Source of the DNA: an uncultured Oscillibacter sp.
GTDB lineage: Bacteria; Bacillota; Clostridia; Oscillospirales; Oscillospiraceae
Assembly (NCBI GenBank): GCA_902490355.1
Contig: CABUDN010000007.1
Coordinates: forward strand, 1 to 34,466
DNA length: 34,466 nucleotides
Reading direction: 5' to 3'
In this document: positions 13,686 to 21,787 of the stretch, in pieces
Numbering within the stretch: position 1 is the first letter of the stretch
Layout of the letters: the number at the start of each line of letters is the position of its first letter
The notes under the pieces: generated by a model
Seen by the model: the letters and a program-made list of their open reading frames with translations, nothing else
Database searches by the model: none
Told to the model about the DNA's origin: nothing
Program-made: the position numbers and the translations under genes

Positions 13686-15809
13686 ATGGGACGGGAGGCG
13701 ATGATTCGGGCCGACATGGAATCCGTCGGCATTTACAGTCCGATCTTCGACAGCACCATCAAGCAGCTGGCTAAGCTTGAGCGGGAGCTGTCCAAGGCGG
13801 AAAAGGCCTGGCGCGCCGCCGGCGGGCAGATGGTAGCGGAGCTGGTCAACAAGACTGGCGGCAAGTACACCGCCAAAGATCCTAACTACGCGGTGGTGGA
13901 CCAGCTGCGCAAGGACATCCTGGCGCTGCGGTCTCAGCTTGGCCTAACGCCATCCAGCTTTGCAAAGGCCCAGAAAAAGCGGGAGGAGTATTCGGCGGAA
14001 AAGCAGAGCCGGATCGAGCTGCTTCTGGATGAGGCGGCCACCCATGCGGTGGAGCACGCTGCCGACTACATGGCGGAGGTAGACGGCTATGTCTCCGGGG
14101 TGCTGTCTGGGGAGATTCATGCTTGCGTGGAGATCGTCCAGGCGGGCCAGCGGTACATGGACGACCTGAAAAATCCGAGGTGGGACTTCCGAGCGGAGCC
14201 GGCCAACGAGATCATCGCCATCATTGAGACGACAGTCTGCCACCAGCAGGGCGAGTTTCTGGACGCCACACCGCTGCGGGGAACACCGTTCCTGCTCCTG
14301 CCATATCACAAGTTTATCGTGTACAACATCATGGGCTTCTATGTGGCCGGGACAAAGGAGCGGCGCTTCAAGGAGGCATTGGACTTTGTCCCCCGGAAAA
14401 ATATCAAGACCACCTTTGCGGCGGCCCTGGCCTGGGCACTGGCTCTCTATGAGCGGCGCAGCGGCTCCAAGGTCTACGAGGTGGGCGGCGCCCTCAAACA
14501 GGCGCTGGAGGGATTTGACTTTCTCCGCTACAACCTCAAGCGGGAGCACCTGACGGTAGACGACGACCCGGTGGGCGGCCTGCGGATTATCAATAACAAC
14601 ATGGAGCGTAGCATCACCGGCGACATCGGTGAGGACGGCTTCATCTCCATCAACGCCCTGGCATCCAGCGTGGACAAACAGGATTCTTTCAACTGCAACA
14701 TCGTCATTGCCGACGAGATGCACACCTATAAGTCGGCCAAGCAGTACCAGGTCCTCAAGGATGCCACCAAGGCTTACACCAACAAGCTGGTGATCGGGAT
14801 CAGCTCCGGCGGTGACCTGGCTACCGGCTTTTGTGCAAACCGTGTGGAATACTGCCGCAAGATCTTGAACGGCACCATCAAGGGGCCGGAGGCGGACTCC
14901 ATTTTTGTGTTTATTGCGGCGGCGCCGAAATCTGAAGCCGGCGAAGTGGACTACACCAATCCCGATGTGATGGAACGCTGCAATCCTGGCTGGGGCAAAA
15001 GCATCCGCCCACAGGAAATGATCAACGACGCCATGCAGGCCAAGGAGGACCCACAGCTGCGGCCGGAGTTTCTCCAGAAGTCCCTCAATGTGTTTATCGC
15101 GTCGCTGCGGGCCTGGTTCAACGTGGACGAGTTCCGCGCCAGTGACAGCAAATACAGCTGGACCCTGGAGGAGCTGTCCCGGCTGCCTATCAAGTGGTAC
15201 GGCGGCAGCGACTTGTCCAAGCTCCACGACCTGACGGCTGCGGCGCTGTTTGGCCATTACAACGGGGTGGACATCGTCATCCCCCATTGTTGGTTCCCAA
15301 GGGCGGCGGCTGTGGTCAAAGCCCACGAGGACCAGATCCCCCTGTTTGGCTGGGAAGAAGACGGCTGGCTGGACATGTCCAACGATAAGGTGACCAACCA
15401 CTCCGAAGTGGTGATGTGGTATAAGGGCCTGCGGGATGATGGCTTCAAGCTCCGGCGGATCGGCCACGACCGGAAGTTCTGTCGGGAGTATTTCCTGGAG
15501 ATGAAAAAGGCTCATTTCCCCATCAAAGACCAGCCGCAGCTGTTTACCCGGAAGAGCGAGGGCTTCCGGTATCTGGAGGCCAGCGCCAAGCGCGGAACCC
15601 TCTACTACCTGCACGCCGAGCCATTTGAATACTGCGTGCAAAACGTCCACGGTGTGGAAAAAGCGGACGACATGGTTATGTACGATAAGATCCAGCCCAA
15701 TCTCCGGATCGATGTCTTCGACGCAGCGGTGTTTGCCTGCTGCGCGTACCTGGAAGATCTGGAGACGGTGCAGAAAGAAAAAACCTGGTTTGGGGAGGAA
15801 TCCAAATGA
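13686..15809 (+). CDS. Terminase: P27-type small subunit fused to large subunit
   Basis: 707 aa in one frame. Residues 1-100 look like a P27-family small terminase subunit, ending in the characteristic LRKDILALRSQLGLTPSS. Residues 128-707 are a complete large subunit: N-terminal adapter GYVSGVLSGEIHACV, Walker A PRKNIKTT (236-243; the usual Gly before Lys is Ile), Walker B IVIADE (339-344), coupling motif GISSGGD, and nuclease motif GGSDLSKLHDLTA (507-519). The protein would recognise cos, cut the concatemer and pump DNA into the prohead. No separate small-subunit gene exists nearby, which supports a real fusion. AGGAGG precedes ATG 13686; the stop overlaps the portal start. Confidence 0.88.
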   Translation: MGREAMIRADMESVGIYSPIFDSTIKQLAKLERELSKAEKAWRAAGGQMVAELVNKTGGKYTAKDPNYAVVDQLRKDILALRSQLGLTPSSFAKAQKKREEYSAEKQSRIELLLDEAATHAVEHAADYMAEVDGYVSGVLSGEIHACVEIVQAGQRYMDDLKNPRWDFRAEPANEIIAIIETTVCHQQGEFLDATPLRGTPFLLLPYHKFIVYNIMGFYVAGTKERRFKEALDFVPRKNIKTTFAAALAWALALYERRSGSKVYEVGGALKQALEGFDFLRYNLKREHLTVDDDPVGGLRIINNNMERSITGDIGEDGFISINALASSVDKQDSFNCNIVIADEMHTYKSAKQYQVLKDATKAYTNKLVIGISSGGDLATGFCANRVEYCRKILNGTIKGPEADSIFVFIAAAPKSEAGEVDYTNPDVMERCNPGWGKSIRPQEMINDAMQAKEDPQLRPEFLQKSLNVFIASLRAWFNVDEFRASDSKYSWTLEELSRLPIKWYGGSDLSKLHDLTAAALFGHYNGVDIVIPHCWFPRAAAVVKAHEDQIPLFGWEEDGWLDMSNDKVTNHSEVVMWYKGLRDDGFKLRRIGHDRKFCREYFLEMKKAHFPIKDQPQLFTRKSEGFRYLEASAKRGTLYYLHAEPFEYCVQNVHGVEKADDMVMYDKIQPNLRIDVFDAAVFACCAYLEDLETVQKEKTWFGEESK

Positions 15810-17011
15810 ACAAACGAAAGAAAGCAGTCCACGCGGCGAGAGACAAGCCCACACAAGCCCGCAGCTCGGTGGGATTTGTCATGGGCAGCAACTGGAACAG
15901 CGTGTGCTGCGACGGCTATACCCGCCTGGCGGACAATCCCGAAGTGTTGATGGCGGTCTGGCGGATCGCGGAGCTGATCAGCTCCATGTCCATCCGCATC
16001 ATGGCCAACACAGCGTCCGGCGATGTGCGGATCTACAACGGCCTGTCCCGCCGGCTGGATATCACCCCCAACCGCTACATGACCCGCAAGACCATGATGG
16101 CGGCTATTCTGGGAACGCTGCTGCTGGACGGCTCCGGCAATGCGGTGGTATGGCCCAAGACCACGGACGGACTGCTGGAGGAGTTGGTACCCATCCCGCC
16201 AAGCCAGGTGAGCTTTCTGCCGGACGGGTTTGGGTACCGGGTGCAGATCGGCGGCGTCCCCTATGACCCGGACAGCCTGCTGCACTTTGTTCTCAATCCA
16301 TCCACCGAACGGCCGTGGCTGGGAACCGGATACCGGGTTGCCCTCAAAACCGTGGTCAAAAACCTCCAGCAGGCCGGGCGCACAAAAAACGCTTTCCTCT
16401 CCAGCGAGTGGAAGCCCAGCGTCATCGTCAAGGTGGACGGCAACAGCGACGAGCTGACGTCCACGGATGGCCGCCGGCGGCTGGCGGAGCAGTATCTCAA
16501 TCCCTTTGCCCCAGGCGCCCCGTGGATCATCCCGGCGGAGCAGATGGAAGTGGTTCAGGTCAAACCACTTTCCCTCAATGACCTGGCGATCTCCGACAGC
16601 GTCAAGCTGGATAAGCAGTCTGTGGCAGCCATCCTGGGCGTACCGCCCTATGTGGTGGGCGTCGGGAGCTTTAACCGGGAGGAATGGAACCACTTTATCG
16701 CAACCACGATCATGCCCATCGTCCGGGGGATCGAGCAGGAGATGACCCGCAAGCTCCTGATCTCCCCGGACTGGTACATCTCCATGAATCCCTGGGCACT
16801 GTATGCCTACGACGTCAGGGACCTTTCCGAGATCGGCTCCAACCTCTACATCCGAGGCATGATGACCGGCAACGAGGTGCGCGGATGGCTGCACCTGCCG
16901 CCCAAGGAAGGCCTGGACGAACTGGTGATCCTGGAGAACTTTATCCCCCAGGGCATGATCGGAGACCAAAAGAAACTGAATCCGACAGGAGGTGAAAACA
17001 GTGAAGCTTGA
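15806..17011 (+). CDS. Portal protein, HK97 family
   Basis: 401 aa, normal length. Typical segments: NPEVLMAVWRIAELISSMSI, the TGNAVVWP-like SGNAVVWPKT, VPIPPSQVSFLPDG, and the clip/C-terminal FNREEWNHFIATTIMPIVRG. Twelve copies form the ring through which DNA enters the head. It starts in an ATGA overlap with the terminase stop and overlaps the protease gene by 11 bases. Confidence 0.93.
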   Translation: MNKRKKAVHAARDKPTQARSSVGFVMGSNWNSVCCDGYTRLADNPEVLMAVWRIAELISSMSIRIMANTASGDVRIYNGLSRRLDITPNRYMTRKTMMAAILGTLLLDGSGNAVVWPKTTDGLLEELVPIPPSQVSFLPDGFGYRVQIGGVPYDPDSLLHFVLNPSTERPWLGTGYRVALKTVVKNLQQAGRTKNAFLSSEWKPSVIVKVDGNSDELTSTDGRRRLAEQYLNPFAPGAPWIIPAEQMEVVQVKPLSLNDLAISDSVKLDKQSVAAILGVPPYVVGVGSFNREEWNHFIATTIMPIVRGIEQEMTRKLLISPDWYISMNPWALYAYDVRDLSEIGSNLYIRGMMTGNEVRGWLHLPPKEGLDELVILENFIPQGMIGDQKKLNPTGGENSEA

Positions 17012-17576
17012 GAAACGGACCATGGTCCCTGCTCAGGGCGACTTTTCCACCCGGGCTGAGGGCGATGACCTGTACATCGAAGGATATTTTGCAGTATTCA
17101 ACAGCACTTACGAGATCTGCCCGGGTATTGTGGAAATTATTGCCCCCGGCGCTTTTGCCGATACCTTGGGCGAAGACATCCGGGCCCTGACCAACCACGA
17201 CACCACGCTGGTGTTGGGCCGGAACAAAGCCGGCACGCTGACCCTCAAGGAGGACACCCACGGCCTTTGGGGCAGCATCCGCATCAACTCGTCAGACAGC
17301 GACGCCGTAAACACACATAGTCGGGTAGCCCGGGGCGACGTGGACCAGTGCTCGTTCGGCTTCTATATCGAGAAGGAGAACCGCGAGGTCCTGCCCGACG
17401 GCACCGTCCGATACACCATTCTCAAGGTTCGGCTGCTGGAGGTGTCCGTCGTGACCTTCCCGGCCTATGAGGAGACGTCCGTCTCCGCCCGGACCCGGCA
17501 GGAGGAGACCATCCGCAAGCGGCTGTTTGCCGAGCACAAAGAGTCCCTGCGGAAAAAACTGAAAGGAGAATCATAA
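17001..17576 (+). CDS. Prohead protease, HK97/U35 family (GTG start)
   Basis: 191 aa. Catalytic His66 in LTNHD and Ser118 in QCSFGF of a herpesvirus-type serine protease; also GYFAVFN and ILKVRLLEVSVVTFPAYE, typical of the family. It removes the scaffold segment of the capsid protein and itself during maturation. GTG 17001 is six bases after AGGAGGTGA; the in-frame GTG 16992 lies within that ribosome site. The stop shares one base with the capsid ATG. Confidence 0.92.
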   Translation: MKLEKRTMVPAQGDFSTRAEGDDLYIEGYFAVFNSTYEICPGIVEIIAPGAFADTLGEDIRALTNHDTTLVLGRNKAGTLTLKEDTHGLWGSIRINSSDSDAVNTHSRVARGDVDQCSFGFYIEKENREVLPDGTVRYTILKVRLLEVSVVTFPAYEETSVSARTRQEETIRKRLFAEHKESLRKKLKGES

Positions 17577-19255
17577 TGGCGATCAAAGCATTGCTGCTGA
17601 GAAAGAAATTGGAAGAGATGCAGGCGCGCATGGCGCAGCTTGCCCAAAAGACGGCGGAGCTGAATACCCGGGAAGCCGAACTTACCTCCGCTATGGATGA
17701 GGCGGAAACTGAAGAGCAGCTGCGATCCGTGGAGGAACTGGTGGACACGTTCACCGCTGAACAGCGTGCCCATCAAGAGACAGTGGATGCCCTCCAGCGT
17801 GAGATCGACACCGCCCAGGAAGAGCTGCGTGGCCTGGAAACCAAGCAGCCCGCCCCCAAGCCCAATACGCCGCCCATGGCGGATGAACGAAAGGATGACG
17901 CTCATATGAACAAGAGACAGCTCCGGGCCTTTGGCTCCATGAACGTGGAGCAGCGCGCGGCCTTTATCAAGAGGGAAGATGTGCAGGGCTTCCTGACGCG
18001 CTTCCGCGACACCTTCCGCACCGCTCCCCAGGGACGCAGCGTCACCGGCGGAGAACTGCTGATCCCTGAGGTTGTGCTGGATCTGATCCGGCACAACATC
18101 GAAGACTACTCCAAGCTGATCCGCCGGGTGCGCCTGGCCCCCGTGTCCGGACAGGCCCGGCAACCCATCATGGGCACGATCCCCGAGGCTGTTTGGACGG
18201 AAGCCTGCGGTGCCGTCAACGCTCTGAACTTCCAGATCAATCAGGCAGAAGTGGACGGATACAAGGTGGCGGGCTACGCCGTGATCTGCAACTCCACCCT
18301 GGAGGACACGGATTACGCGCTGCTCAGCGAGATTATCGTAGCCCTGGGTGCTGCCATCGGCATTGCCCTGGACAAGGCCATCCTGTTCGGCACCGGCGTC
18401 AAGATGCCTCTCGGCATCGCAACCCGCCTGGCTCAGTCCAGCCAGCCGGATAACTACCCCGAAAATGCCAGACCTTGGGTGAACCTCTCCGCCTCCAACG
18501 TCATTACCATCCCCTCCGGCTCCACCTCCGGGCTGACGCTGTTCCAGCAGATCATCCTGGCCAGTGGTGCCGCCAAAGGCCGCTACTCCCGCGGAGATAA
18601 GTTCTGGGCCATGAACGAGACCACCGAGACGAAGCTGATGGCGGAGGCCGCCAACATTGATGCCGGCGGCACCATTGTATCCATGAAAGACGGTACCATG
18701 CCGGTGGTGGGCGGCGACCGCGTGGTGTTCTCTGACGACGTCATGCCCAACGACACCATCATCGGCGGCTACGGGGACCTCTACCTGCTGGCGGAACGTT
18801 CCGGCACCACCGTGGGATACAGCGATATCCCCCTGTACCTCCAGGATCAGACGGTGGTCAAGGGAACTGCCCGATACGACGGAAAGCCGGCTATTGCTGA
18901 GGGATTTGTGGTCATCGGTATCGGTAAGGCTCCCGTCACGACCATGTCCTTTGCCCAGGATGTGGCCAACCCCGTGGTTGCCGCGCTGCAGTCTCTGACC
19001 ATCGGCGGTCTCTCCCTCTCCCCTGCGTTTGCACCCGGTACCGACACTTACACCGCCGATACCACCAACGCCCAGGACGCCATCAGCGCTGTGCCGACCA
19101 TGGGTGCGTCTGTAACTGTCAAGGTGGGCAAAACCCAGGTTCAGAACGGCGGGAACGCCACCTGGTCTGAGGGCTCGAACGTGGTCACGATCGCGGTGAA
19201 CAACGGCGAAAATTCCAAGGTCTACACCGTGACCGTCACCAAGAGCGGAGGCTAA
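17576..19255 (+). CDS. Major capsid protein, HK97 fold, with C-terminal Ig-like domain
   Basis: 559 aa. Residues 5-100 are a coiled coil rich in Glu/Gln (scaffold or delta domain), removed by the protease. Residues about 125-465 are the HK97-fold shell (GGELLIPEVVLDLI, VAGYAVICNSTLEDTDYALL, AIGIALDKAILFGTG). Residues 471-559 form a cadherin-like beta-sandwich domain (LQSLTIGGLSLSPAFAPGTD, then EGSNVVTIAVNNGENSKVYT), which would be exposed on the capsid surface. Ig-like domains on capsids of gut phages have been linked to binding mucus glycans; whether this one binds is unknown. One internal ATG (about residue 110) may mark the mature shell start but there is no strong ribosome site. Confidence 0.93.
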   Translation: MAIKALLLRKKLEEMQARMAQLAQKTAELNTREAELTSAMDEAETEEQLRSVEELVDTFTAEQRAHQETVDALQREIDTAQEELRGLETKQPAPKPNTPPMADERKDDAHMNKRQLRAFGSMNVEQRAAFIKREDVQGFLTRFRDTFRTAPQGRSVTGGELLIPEVVLDLIRHNIEDYSKLIRRVRLAPVSGQARQPIMGTIPEAVWTEACGAVNALNFQINQAEVDGYKVAGYAVICNSTLEDTDYALLSEIIVALGAAIGIALDKAILFGTGVKMPLGIATRLAQSSQPDNYPENARPWVNLSASNVITIPSGSTSGLTLFQQIILASGAAKGRYSRGDKFWAMNETTETKLMAEAANIDAGGTIVSMKDGTMPVVGGDRVVFSDDVMPNDTIIGGYGDLYLLAERSGTTVGYSDIPLYLQDQTVVKGTARYDGKPAIAEGFVVIGIGKAPVTTMSFAQDVANPVVAALQSLTIGGLSLSPAFAPGTDTYTADTTNAQDAISAVPTMGASVTVKVGKTQVQNGGNATWSEGSNVVTIAVNNGENSKVYTVTVTKSGG

Positions 19256-19257
19256 GT

Positions 19258-19539
19258 ATGAATGAGGAGGCGCTGCTGACGCTGTTAAAGCTGGATCTCC
19301 AGCGCACGGGAGATCTTCCGGGTGATTCGGAGTATCTCCCGTTCCTCCTCCAGGCAGCCCGGGCCAATCTGGCCCGGCAGGGTATCCAGGATGATGGCTC
19401 CCAAGACTATGGCCAGACCGTGGTTGGAACAGCCGCCTGGATGTACCGCAAGCGGATTTCCGGCGAAGCGGAGCCGGAATATCTCAAGCGGCTGCGGAAG
19501 GATCTGCTGCTGGCCCGTGGACGGGAGGCGGGAACATGA
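19258..19539 (+). CDS. Head-tail connector, gp6-like
   Basis: 93 aa, all-helical: EEALLTLLKLDLQRTGD, YLPFLLQAARANLARQG, VVGTAAWMYRKR, YLKRLRKDLLLARG. Position straight after the capsid gene and the helical pattern with a central AAWMYRKR fit the adaptor that docks under the portal. It overlaps the next gene by four bases. Confidence 0.85.
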   Translation: MNEEALLTLLKLDLQRTGDLPGDSEYLPFLLQAARANLARQGIQDDGSQDYGQTVVGTAAWMYRKRISGEAEPEYLKRLRKDLLLARGREAGT

Positions 19540-19895
19540 TCCTGGATTCCGGGATGCTGACCGTATACGCGGTGTCTTCCACCGAAGGCACCGCACCTCC
19601 TCCGGTCAAGCACTCCCTTGTGCGGAAACTCACAGCCAACTATGGCGAAAAAACCGTGGGCGCTACCCGCTATTACGCAGCGGCCAAAGTAGGCCAGCAG
19701 ATCGACCGGGCCGTGCGGATCTGGCGGGTACCGGGCATTACAGTCCGGGATGTCTGCCTGGTGGACAGCACGTATTACCGCATCCGTAAAGTTACCCTGA
19801 CCACCGATGAAGACGGACTGCTGGTGACGGACCTGGATCTGGAGGATGATGACGGAATTTTAAGAGGGTGGGCCGATGAAAGTCAAAGTCAATGA
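19536..19895 (+). CDS. Head closure (stopper) protein
   Basis: 119 aa, beta-rich; VGQQIDRAVRIWRVPGITVR and YYRIRKVTLTTDEDGLLVTDLDLE resemble SPP1 gp16-like stoppers, which close the head after packaging and receive the tail. It starts in an ATGA overlap with the connector and ends 20 bases inside the next gene. Confidence 0.78.
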   Translation: MILDSGMLTVYAVSSTEGTAPPPVKHSLVRKLTANYGEKTVGATRYYAAAKVGQQIDRAVRIWRVPGITVRDVCLVDSTYYRIRKVTLTTDEDGLLVTDLDLEDDDGILRGWADESQSQ

Positions 19896-20256
19896 GCTGG
19901 CAGCGGCTGTGGAGCTGGAGCTGGATGAGTATGGCGAAGAAGTATCCGAAGGTGTTCGAAAGGTGGTAAGCCGTGTGGCGTCTCAGCTGGTGCGACGGTT
20001 AAAGCAAACATCCCCCCGGCGCACCGGCCGGTACGCCAAGAGCTGGACCAAAACGGAAACCAAGCCCCCAAAAGCGCCAGCCGCCACAGTCTACAACAAA
20101 GACTATGGATGGCGCACCCATCTGGTGGAAAATGGCCATGCCAAGGCCGACGGCGGCCGCGTGGAAGGATTTCCGCACATTGCCCCGGCGGCGGAAGAGG
20201 CCGAGCAGACGCTGGTGGCGGATGTGGAATCGCTTTTGCGGGAGGTATCCTCATGA
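19876..20256 (+). CDS. HK97 gp10-like tail completion protein
   Basis: 126 aa. KQTSPRRTGRYAKSWTK, then VYNKDYGWRTHLVENGHAK and GFPHIAPAAEEAE are the usual signatures of the HK97 gp10 family. These proteins take part in joining tail to head. It overlaps the genes on both sides. Confidence 0.9.
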   Translation: MKVKVNELAAAVELELDEYGEEVSEGVRKVVSRVASQLVRRLKQTSPRRTGRYAKSWTKTETKPPKAPAATVYNKDYGWRTHLVENGHAKADGGRVEGFPHIAPAAEEAEQTLVADVESLLREVSS

Positions 20257-20567
20257 TGACCTTTGCCGAGCTTGTGGCGATTCTGGAGCCCACCGGATTC
20301 CCCTGGACCTATCACCACTGGGACACGCCCCCTCCCCCGCCTTACGGCGTGTATCTCTCCGTCCGGGATGATCCGTTCTTTGCGGACAACCGGACCTATA
20401 CCTTTTCCGCCGGTATTCGGCTGGAGGTGTACTCACTGGAACGGGACACGTCCCTGGATGACAAAGTGCGCGCCGCTCTGGACGCTGCGGAGATCCCATA
20501 CGACACAGATTACACGTTTCTGGAGTCTGAAGGACTCTATGAATCTATTTTTGAAATCGAGGTGTGA
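20253..20567 (+). CDS. Tail terminator protein
   Basis: 104 aa. Order (after gp10-like, before the major tail protein) and the pattern PTGFPWTYHHW, PYGVYLSVRDDPFFADNRTY, IRLEVYSLERD fit a tail terminator that caps the tail tube. ATG 20253 overlaps the preceding stop; GGAGG is six bases upstream. Confidence 0.78.
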   Translation: MMTFAELVAILEPTGFPWTYHHWDTPPPPPYGVYLSVRDDPFFADNRTYTFSAGIRLEVYSLERDTSLDDKVRAALDAAEIPYDTDYTFLESEGLYESIFEIEV

Positions 20568-20569
20568 AT

Positions 20570-21154
20570 ATGCCGACCAATCCCGCAAACAAGGTAAAAT
20601 TCGGCCTGTCCAATGTCCACTATGCCCCCCTGACGGTGGGAGAGGACGGGGCCGTGACCTTTGGCACGCCGGTGGCCATCCCCGGCGCGGTCAATCTCAA
20701 TCTGCCGCCTCAGGGCGACACCACCACCTTTTACGCCGACGACATTGCCTACTATGTGGCCGTGGCCAACAACGGCTACCAGGGCGATCTGGAGATCGCC
20801 CTGATCCCCGAGTCCTTTGCCACGGACATTCTCAAGGAAACTCTGGACGAAACAGCCAAAGTACTGGTGGAAAACGCTACCGTGGAGCCGGTTCCCTTTG
20901 CACTGCTCTTTGAGTTCAAAGGCGATAAGCACGGCATCCGGCACGTCCTGTATAACTGCACGGCGGCCCGGCCCACCGTCGGCGGCTCTACCATCACCAA
21001 CACTAAGGAGCCCACCACGGCGACGCTGACGCTGACGGCAGCGCCGCTGGCGGACGGCCGCGTCAAGGCAAAGACCACAGCAGATACGCCCCAGGAGACA
21101 TATAACAACTGGTACAAGACGGTCTGGCAGCCGACCGCCTCGGAGGGACCCTGA
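20570..21154 (+). CDS. Major tail tube protein
   Basis: 194 aa. NKVKFGLSNVHYAPLT at the N-terminus, then YADDIAYYVAVANNGYQGDL and LLFEFKGDKHGIRHVLYNC are typical of phi13-type major tail proteins of Firmicutes siphoviruses. It polymerises around the tape measure to form the tube. ATG 20570 follows GAGGTGTG; its stop overlaps the next ATG by one base. Confidence 0.9.
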   Translation: MPTNPANKVKFGLSNVHYAPLTVGEDGAVTFGTPVAIPGAVNLNLPPQGDTTTFYADDIAYYVAVANNGYQGDLEIALIPESFATDILKETLDETAKVLVENATVEPVPFALLFEFKGDKHGIRHVLYNCTAARPTVGGSTITNTKEPTTATLTLTAAPLADGRVKAKTTADTPQETYNNWYKTVWQPTASEGP

Positions 21155-21594
21155 TGGAGCGTACGATCATCATTGATGGCAAGGAGGTCCGCTTGCGGGC
21201 CTCCGCCTCCATTCCCCGACTTTACCGCATCAAATTTCAGCGGGATATTATTCATGATATATCCTTTATCTCAAAGGCCCTGGATAAGTCCCTGCGCGCA
21301 CGGAAAGCGGCCGCAGCGGAGCGTGCGGAGCCGGCAAAACCCGAGACGGATGCCCAGCCCGAAGCTGCTGGGCAGGCGGTGGTGCTGGAGATGTCCGACA
21401 TTCCCATGGAGGCCCTGACGCTGTTTGAGAACGTGGCGTATCTCATGGCCAAGCACGCAGATCCTACAGTCCCTTCCAGCGCGGAGGAATGGCTGGACGG
21501 CTTCGAAACGTTCTCGATCTACCAAGTGTTTCCGGTGATCCAAGAGATGTGGGAGGCCAACATCCAGACCAAAAGTGTGCCGGTAAAAAAATAG
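21154..21594 (+). CDS. Tail assembly chaperone G
   Basis: 146 aa. Between the major tail protein and the tape measure, the invariant place of this chaperone. An Ala/Glu-rich central linker (ARKAAAAERAEPAKPETDA) separates two helical parts. It ends KK-stop on a run of seven A, where ribosomes can slip to make the longer G-T product. It likely coats the tape measure before the tube forms. Confidence 0.85.
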   Translation: MERTIIIDGKEVRLRASASIPRLYRIKFQRDIIHDISFISKALDKSLRARKAAAAERAEPAKPETDAQPEAAGQAVVLEMSDIPMEALTLFENVAYLMAKHADPTVPSSAEEWLDGFETFSIYQVFPVIQEMWEANIQTKSVPVKK

Positions 21595-21776
21595 GCGCGA
21601 CGGAGCGGGAGATGTCCACGCCGCTGCTCATGCTCCGGGCAGTGCAGCTGGGCATCTCTGTTGCGGACATGGATCTACTGACCATCGGCATGATCCAGGA
21701 CATGTACACGGAGGCTCTCAATGACCAAGAGCCCTACGCCATCGTCGCGACCCAGGAGCATTTTGACGCATTTTAA
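21154..21776 (+). CDS. Tail assembly chaperone G-T (predicted -1 frameshift product)
   Basis: Predicted 207 aa: 146 residues of G, then 61 residues in the -1 frame (IGATEREMSTPLLMLRAVQL... ending EHFDAF at 21776). The downstream frame opens before the stop of G, is hydrophobic-helical like lambda T, and has no convincing start of its own except ATG 21612. Dual G and G-T products made by frameshift are conserved in siphoviruses. Confidence 0.75.
21585..21591 (+). promoter_or_regulatory. -1 ribosomal frameshift site
   Basis: A AAA AAA in the zero frame, directly followed by the stop TAG (21592-21594). Slipping back one base reads AAA AAA ATA GGC into the T frame. It is a textbook slippery heptamer at the expected place. 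Confidence 0.8.
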
Positions 21777-21787
21777 GGAGGTGCCCT

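Noticed and set aside
13944..15854. Long minus-strand open frame opposite the terminase
   Set aside because: Shadow frame; no family features and no ribosome site, while the plus strand has full terminase motifs.
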